From NCBI GenBank assembly GCA_026391125.1, contig JAPLEO010000098.1:1-45243 (forward strand): a DNA stretch of 45,243 bases, given 5' to 3'. Source of the stretch: Bacteroidota bacterium. GTDB taxonomy: Bacteria; Bacteroidota; Bacteroidia; Chitinophagales; Chitinophagaceae. A program made the translations under genes and the position numbers. The notes under the pieces are model-generated. The model did no database searches and was not told the origin of the DNA. It worked only from the letters and a program-made list of their open reading frames with translations. Positions within the stretch are counted from its first letter, which is position 1. The number at the start of each line of letters is the position of its first letter. Of this stretch, positions 42,085 to 45,243 are shown one piece after another.

Positions 42085-43413
42085 ATGAAAATCAGAAATT
42101 ACATTACGCTGGCGCTGGCGGCTAATATACTTCTGCTTTCTTCAATTGTGCATCTAGGCTGTAGAAAAGCCGCTGAGGAAACTCCTGTATTTTTTTCACC
42201 CGACGTTCCAATAATATCAGTTATGAAATCATGGATGACTGATCAAAAAAAATATGTTTCCATGAATTTCCAACAGAGAATCGATTCGTTATTATCGACC
42301 GCTGATTGGCAAAAAGCTATTCAAACAAAGGTTTCCGATAGTAAATCAATTTTGTACGTACCAATTCGTTCTTCTGAACTCGGACTTGAATTTTTCTATG
42401 ACAACACAAAAAAGGGAATCGATAGTGGCAATCTTGTGAATGTTGAGACTAAAAAACTGGCAGTTCCGAATGATAAGATTGTTGCTGCAAAAACCTATTA
42501 CGAAACTGTAGTCATGGATAAGGTTTCCACAAATTCATTTTCAGGGATCATCCATACCTATACGATCACTGCGAATTTCTTATATGATTATACGTTTGAG
42601 GGAGGAAAAATTATTTCCCACAGTATTGTTGCGCCTATCCTAGGGCATCAAAAGATAAAAAAAGCTAACGGCTTGCATGTAAACGCTGTGACTTGTGAAG
42701 AGTGGGGATTGTTCATAATTTGGGAAGAGGGACCACCAACTCTAGTCTACACATTCTGGGTTTGTTCAGGTACCCCAGACTGTCCTCCAGCCTCAGCTCT
42801 AGCCATCAGTATCGGAGCAGGAAAACAATATGTAGGTGTAAATTGTGCCCCACCTCCGGGTAGTGGAGGAAGTCCTTCTGGCGGAGGAGCAGGCGATAAC
42901 CAGACAGCATGTAATGCAGCTATTGCGGCAGCTCAACAATTTGAATCTGAATCAATCATGGTAGAAAGTAGCGAATTAGTTTCTATAAATGTAATAGGCA
43001 CACCTAACCCTTTTAGAAAATATAAGAACATTGAATGGAAGTGTTTAGTAGGATCTGTGCGATCTTCTATGTATGTTCTGTCAAGCGAAGAAGGCATCAT
43101 AAAATACGTACCAACTTTTCCCAATGATCCATATACCGAAATGCGTTGGGAATGGGAATCACTGATTCACAAGAAGGCAACTTTAGTAGGCGGCGATTTG
43201 TTTAGCGGGAAAGTTTCGCTCGTTTCAGAATCAGGCACACCATCTTTTGTTGCCCCAGGTAATAATATACTTTGGGCTGGAATGGAAGTTCATATAGTCC
43301 TGCATTTTCAGCCAAAACCGATATCGTTACCAATTCTTAATTGTACAATTCCTACGATATTTGGTTTTGATGATGTGTATACTCGTTCAATGCTTTGGAA
43401 TGCTAACCCGTAA
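42085..43413 (+). CDS. unknown exported lipoprotein-like protein, 442 residues
   Basis: I recognise no family. The N-terminus is a signal with a hydrophobic core (8-22) ending in an imperfect lipobox (HLG-C26). An N-terminal domain (about 35-200) has strand-rich sequence with FFSPDVPIISVMKSWM near its start. Residues 200-280 hold five cysteines (C204, C227, C233, C254, C276) and a Gly/Ser/Pro linker (255-271) that divides the protein in two. The C-terminal half (about 285-442) is aromatic and beta-like. The next gene follows 19 bp after. Likely surface- or periplasm-exposed. Confidence 0.75.
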   Translation: MKIRNYITLALAANILLLSSIVHLGCRKAAEETPVFFSPDVPIISVMKSWMTDQKKYVSMNFQQRIDSLLSTADWQKAIQTKVSDSKSILYVPIRSSELGLEFFYDNTKKGIDSGNLVNVETKKLAVPNDKIVAAKTYYETVVMDKVSTNSFSGIIHTYTITANFLYDYTFEGGKIISHSIVAPILGHQKIKKANGLHVNAVTCEEWGLFIIWEEGPPTLVYTFWVCSGTPDCPPASALAISIGAGKQYVGVNCAPPPGSGGSPSGGGAGDNQTACNAAIAAAQQFESESIMVESSELVSINVIGTPNPFRKYKNIEWKCLVGSVRSSMYVLSSEEGIIKYVPTFPNDPYTEMRWEWESLIHKKATLVGGDLFSGKVSLVSESGTPSFVAPGNNILWAGMEVHIVLHFQPKPISLPILNCTIPTIFGFDDVYTRSMLWNANP

Positions 43414-43432
43414 TCTTTAAATTGCAATTAAT

Positions 43433-44188
43433 ATGCATCGAGTAATTTTATATTCTCTGATATATTGTTCATTCGCGGCGCCTAGTCAATTGTTGAGTCA
43501 GCCTGCGCCTGAGATCAAATATGCTGGCATGGCAGTTGAATTTCCAAGGTTTGAGACCATCAACAATTTTACGATTTTCAGAGATACTGTGCATTTTTAT
43601 TATCAAGGAAACATGGTTTTGTATGCACTTCCTTATACCCATGAGACATTCAAGAATGGGGTTTCAGTAGATCTGAGAAAATCTTTTGAATATTTAATGG
43701 TTGAACAGAACACCCATAAGGGTTTGTATTTCCCTTCATTGAATGATACTGGCAAATGTAAATGGCTATTGAAAGATTCAGTATTATCTAGTAGAAATAT
43801 TAAGGACTACAAAGTGGCCGAATTATTAACTTATGATAGCTTAATAAATCGAACAATAACATCAGACTCAGAACTGATAGAAAAATACATTCCCCTTAAT
43901 ACCTATAAAGATAAATTAATTGATACAACAGACTTGTTTTTTTCCGCTGGCTTAAGAGACATTCCTTATTCATTTTCTCCATTTCTCGAAAGTATTCATT
44001 CCAGGAGTTTAAGTAAGATCCGTATGGTATATAACCCCCGTTATTATCCTGAAATGAAATCAGATATACCTAGGCAGGTTTGGACCTACGAACTTTTTCA
44101 ACAAAGTTTGCCAGAAAAGAATCGGAATGAAATTTCCAGTTTTTTTCTGATTGCCAAGGAACTTTTTAAGCAGAAGGAACTTAAATAA
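43433..44188 (+). CDS. unknown exported protein, 251 residues
   Basis: I recognise no family. A signal peptide covers about 1-23 (VILYSLIYCSFAAPSQLLSQ), then a mature protein of about 228 residues with mixed strands and helices (NNFTIFRDTVHFYYQGNMVLYALPY, then a helix-rich C-terminus SLPEKNRNEISSFFLIAKELFKQK). There is no lipobox and no membrane segment after the signal. It follows the larger unknown exported protein by 19 bp and ends at a strong terminator, so the two probably form a two-gene operon and may act together. Confidence 0.75.
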   Translation: MHRVILYSLIYCSFAAPSQLLSQPAPEIKYAGMAVEFPRFETINNFTIFRDTVHFYYQGNMVLYALPYTHETFKNGVSVDLRKSFEYLMVEQNTHKGLYFPSLNDTGKCKWLLKDSVLSSRNIKDYKVAELLTYDSLINRTITSDSELIEKYIPLNTYKDKLIDTTDLFFSAGLRDIPYSFSPFLESIHSRSLSKIRMVYNPRYYPEMKSDIPRQVWTYELFQQSLPEKNRNEISSFFLIAKELFKQKELK

Positions 44189-44208
44189 ATCATCCGCAAA
44201 TGGAATTT

Positions 44209-44245
44209 AAAAAAGGGGCTCTCATAAATAGTTAGTCCCTTTTTT
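44209..44245 (+). terminator. intrinsic terminator after the unknown exported pair
   Basis: AAAAAAGGGGCT (44209-44220) pairs with AGTCCCTTTTTT (44234-44245), a 12-bp stem with one G-U pair and a 13-base loop. The final T run serves as the tract. It lies 20 bases past the stop and separates the pair from the YifB-type gene. Confidence 0.8.
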
Positions 44246-44400
44246 ATGTATCCTTAATAGAGATGGTTGGGCTTGAATATCTAAATCTTTTCGATAACAT
44301 ATTCAGATACCCTTGGTTTTAATTTCTAATAAAATCATTTTACGCTCCTTATTATTTTATCTATCAGCTCATAGTTAACTTTCCATTCTAGAAAATTAAC

Positions 44401-45243
44401 ATGTTAGTCAAAACCTTTGGCAGCTCCGTTTATGGTGTAGAGGGCATCACAATTACAATTGAAGTGAGTGTAAGTATGGGGCAGGGTTATTCGATAGTGG
44501 GGATGCCTGATATTGCTGTTCGAGAAAGTATGCAACGTACTGAATGTGCCATTAAATCGAATGGCTATTTTATGCCGCGCACAAAAGTGGTTGTAAATCT
44601 TGCGCCTGCAGATATTCGAAAAACTGGTTCTGCATTTGACTTACCCATCGCCATAGCTGTGCTTGCTGCAAGTGAACAAATCTCTAAGCCAGAGCGACTC
44701 AGTGATTTCATCATAATGGGCGAGTTGAGTTTGGATGGAAGTATCCAAGCAATCAAGGGTGCTTTGCCCATTGCCATTCAGGCACGCAAGGAAGGTTTCT
44801 ATGGATTAATCATTCCTAAAGAAAATGAAAGAGAAGCTGGCATGGTTTCACAGTTAAACGTCTTTGGATTTTCACATATCAACGATATCGTAGCATTTTT
44901 TAAAGACGAATCAAAAATGCAACCCGTGCATGTAAATACACGCGAAGAATTTTTTAGCAACCAATATGATTTTAATATTGATTTTAATGATGTGAAGGGA
45001 CAAGAAAATATCAAACGCGCTTTAGAAATTGCAGCGGCTGGTGGACATAATGCTATTCTGATTGGTCCGCCCGGTTCTGGCAAAACCATGCTGGCAAAGC
45101 GTTTGCCCACGATCCTTCCACCACTTAGTTTACAAGAAGCTCTTGAAACCACCAAGATCCATAGTGTTGCCGGAAAATTAGCTTCGGGAAGTTCTTTAAT
45201 TAGTCAGCGGCCTTTTAGATCTCCACACCATACCATTTCAGAC
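44401..45243 (+). CDS. YifB/ComM-family magnesium-chelatase-like AAA+ ATPase, N-terminal part
   Basis: The gene runs off the right edge; 281 residues are visible from ATG 44401, with no stop in frame. The opening (LVKTFGSSVYGVEGITITIEV) and GMPDIAVRESMQRTECAIKSNGY, KVVVNLAPADIRKTGSAFDLPIA are the Lon-S5-like ChlI domain of YifB. Then come DFNDVKGQENIKRALEIAAAGGHN and the Walker A GPPGSGKT (about 222-229) and RPFRSPHHTISD near the edge. ComM, the studied member, is a helicase that moves branches during natural transformation. A full protein is about 500 residues. Confidence 0.94.
   Translation, partial: MLVKTFGSSVYGVEGITITIEVSVSMGQGYSIVGMPDIAVRESMQRTECAIKSNGYFMPRTKVVVNLAPADIRKTGSAFDLPIAIAVLAASEQISKPERLSDFIIMGELSLDGSIQAIKGALPIAIQARKEGFYGLIIPKENEREAGMVSQLNVFGFSHINDIVAFFKDESKMQPVHVNTREEFFSNQYDFNIDFNDVKGQENIKRALEIAAAGGHNAILIGPPGSGKTMLAKRLPTILPPLSLQEALETTKIHSVAGKLASGSSLISQRPFRSPHHTISD

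Noticed and set aside
44799..45155. 118-codon frame antisense to the YifB-type gene
   Set aside because: The plus-strand frame encodes clear YifB motifs throughout.

Overview
The window is about 45 kb of AT-rich chromosome from a member of the Bacteroidota, most likely family Chitinophagaceae (genus not decided). The evidence is the short sigma factor without region 1.1, the type IX secretion proteins PorT and PorP/SprF, BshA of bacillithiol synthesis, many secreted proteins with Chitinophagaceae-like domain types, and promoter boxes of the Bacteroidota form TTG-N18..21-TAnnTTTG. No rRNA, tRNA, CRISPR array, insertion sequence or prophage was found. Most of the window is housekeeping. The accessory parts are small: a decayed toxin-antitoxin pair near 2 kb and two unrecognised exported proteins at 42-44 kb.

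Layout. 1-3.5 kb: 3' end of an RluA-type pseudouridine synthase, a secreted amidohydrolase, an antitoxin followed by a truncated YoeB/Txe toxin, and dinB. 3.5-7.5 kb (minus): thioesterase, rimM, rpsP, ffh and the primary sigma factor. 7.7-15.9 kb (mostly plus): START-like protein, an LptF/LptG permease, exported superoxide dismutase, OsmC protein, GH43 enzyme, CDF metal transporter, M20 dipeptidase, S4 RNA-binding protein and trmD. 16-24 kb: three large secreted proteins (CBM9/DUF5916 barrel, VPS10/BNR propeller, GH31 glucosidase). 24-31 kb: adenine deaminase, anmK, upp, PorP/SprF, an esterase-like protein, EI24 protein and an RsmI-like methylase. 31-38 kb: small membrane protein, M28 peptidase, bshA, class III aminotransferase, gamma carbonic anhydrase, small lipoprotein and rsgA. 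37.5-45 kb: menG/ubiE overlapping porT, dihydroorotase, a short MutS-family ATPase, two unknown exported proteins and the start of a YifB/ComM ATPase.

How the genes work together. There are themes rather than one pathway: translation and protein targeting (rpsP, rimM, ffh, rsgA, trmD, RluA- and RsmI-like enzymes), pyrimidine/purine salvage and synthesis (ade, upp, dihydroorotase), envelope biogenesis and secretion (Lpt permease, PorT, PorP, anmK), oxidative/thiol protection (SOD, OsmC, bshA), and polymer degradation at the cell surface (GH43, GH31, peptidases).

The most unusual signal is a dispersed heptamer repeat (consensus CTYYTCA / CTTTTAT, all in one 7-bp register). It occupies the only three convergent intergenic gaps that are longer than a few bases (500-569, 18301-18505, 31305-31443). 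It is always oriented so that a transcript leaving a gene reads the purine-rich strand, and two of the three form long inverted repeats. The other six convergent pairs abut or overlap, and one of them has a strong intrinsic terminator inside the opposing gene. Promoter, terminator and operator calls are by eye and have not been tested.
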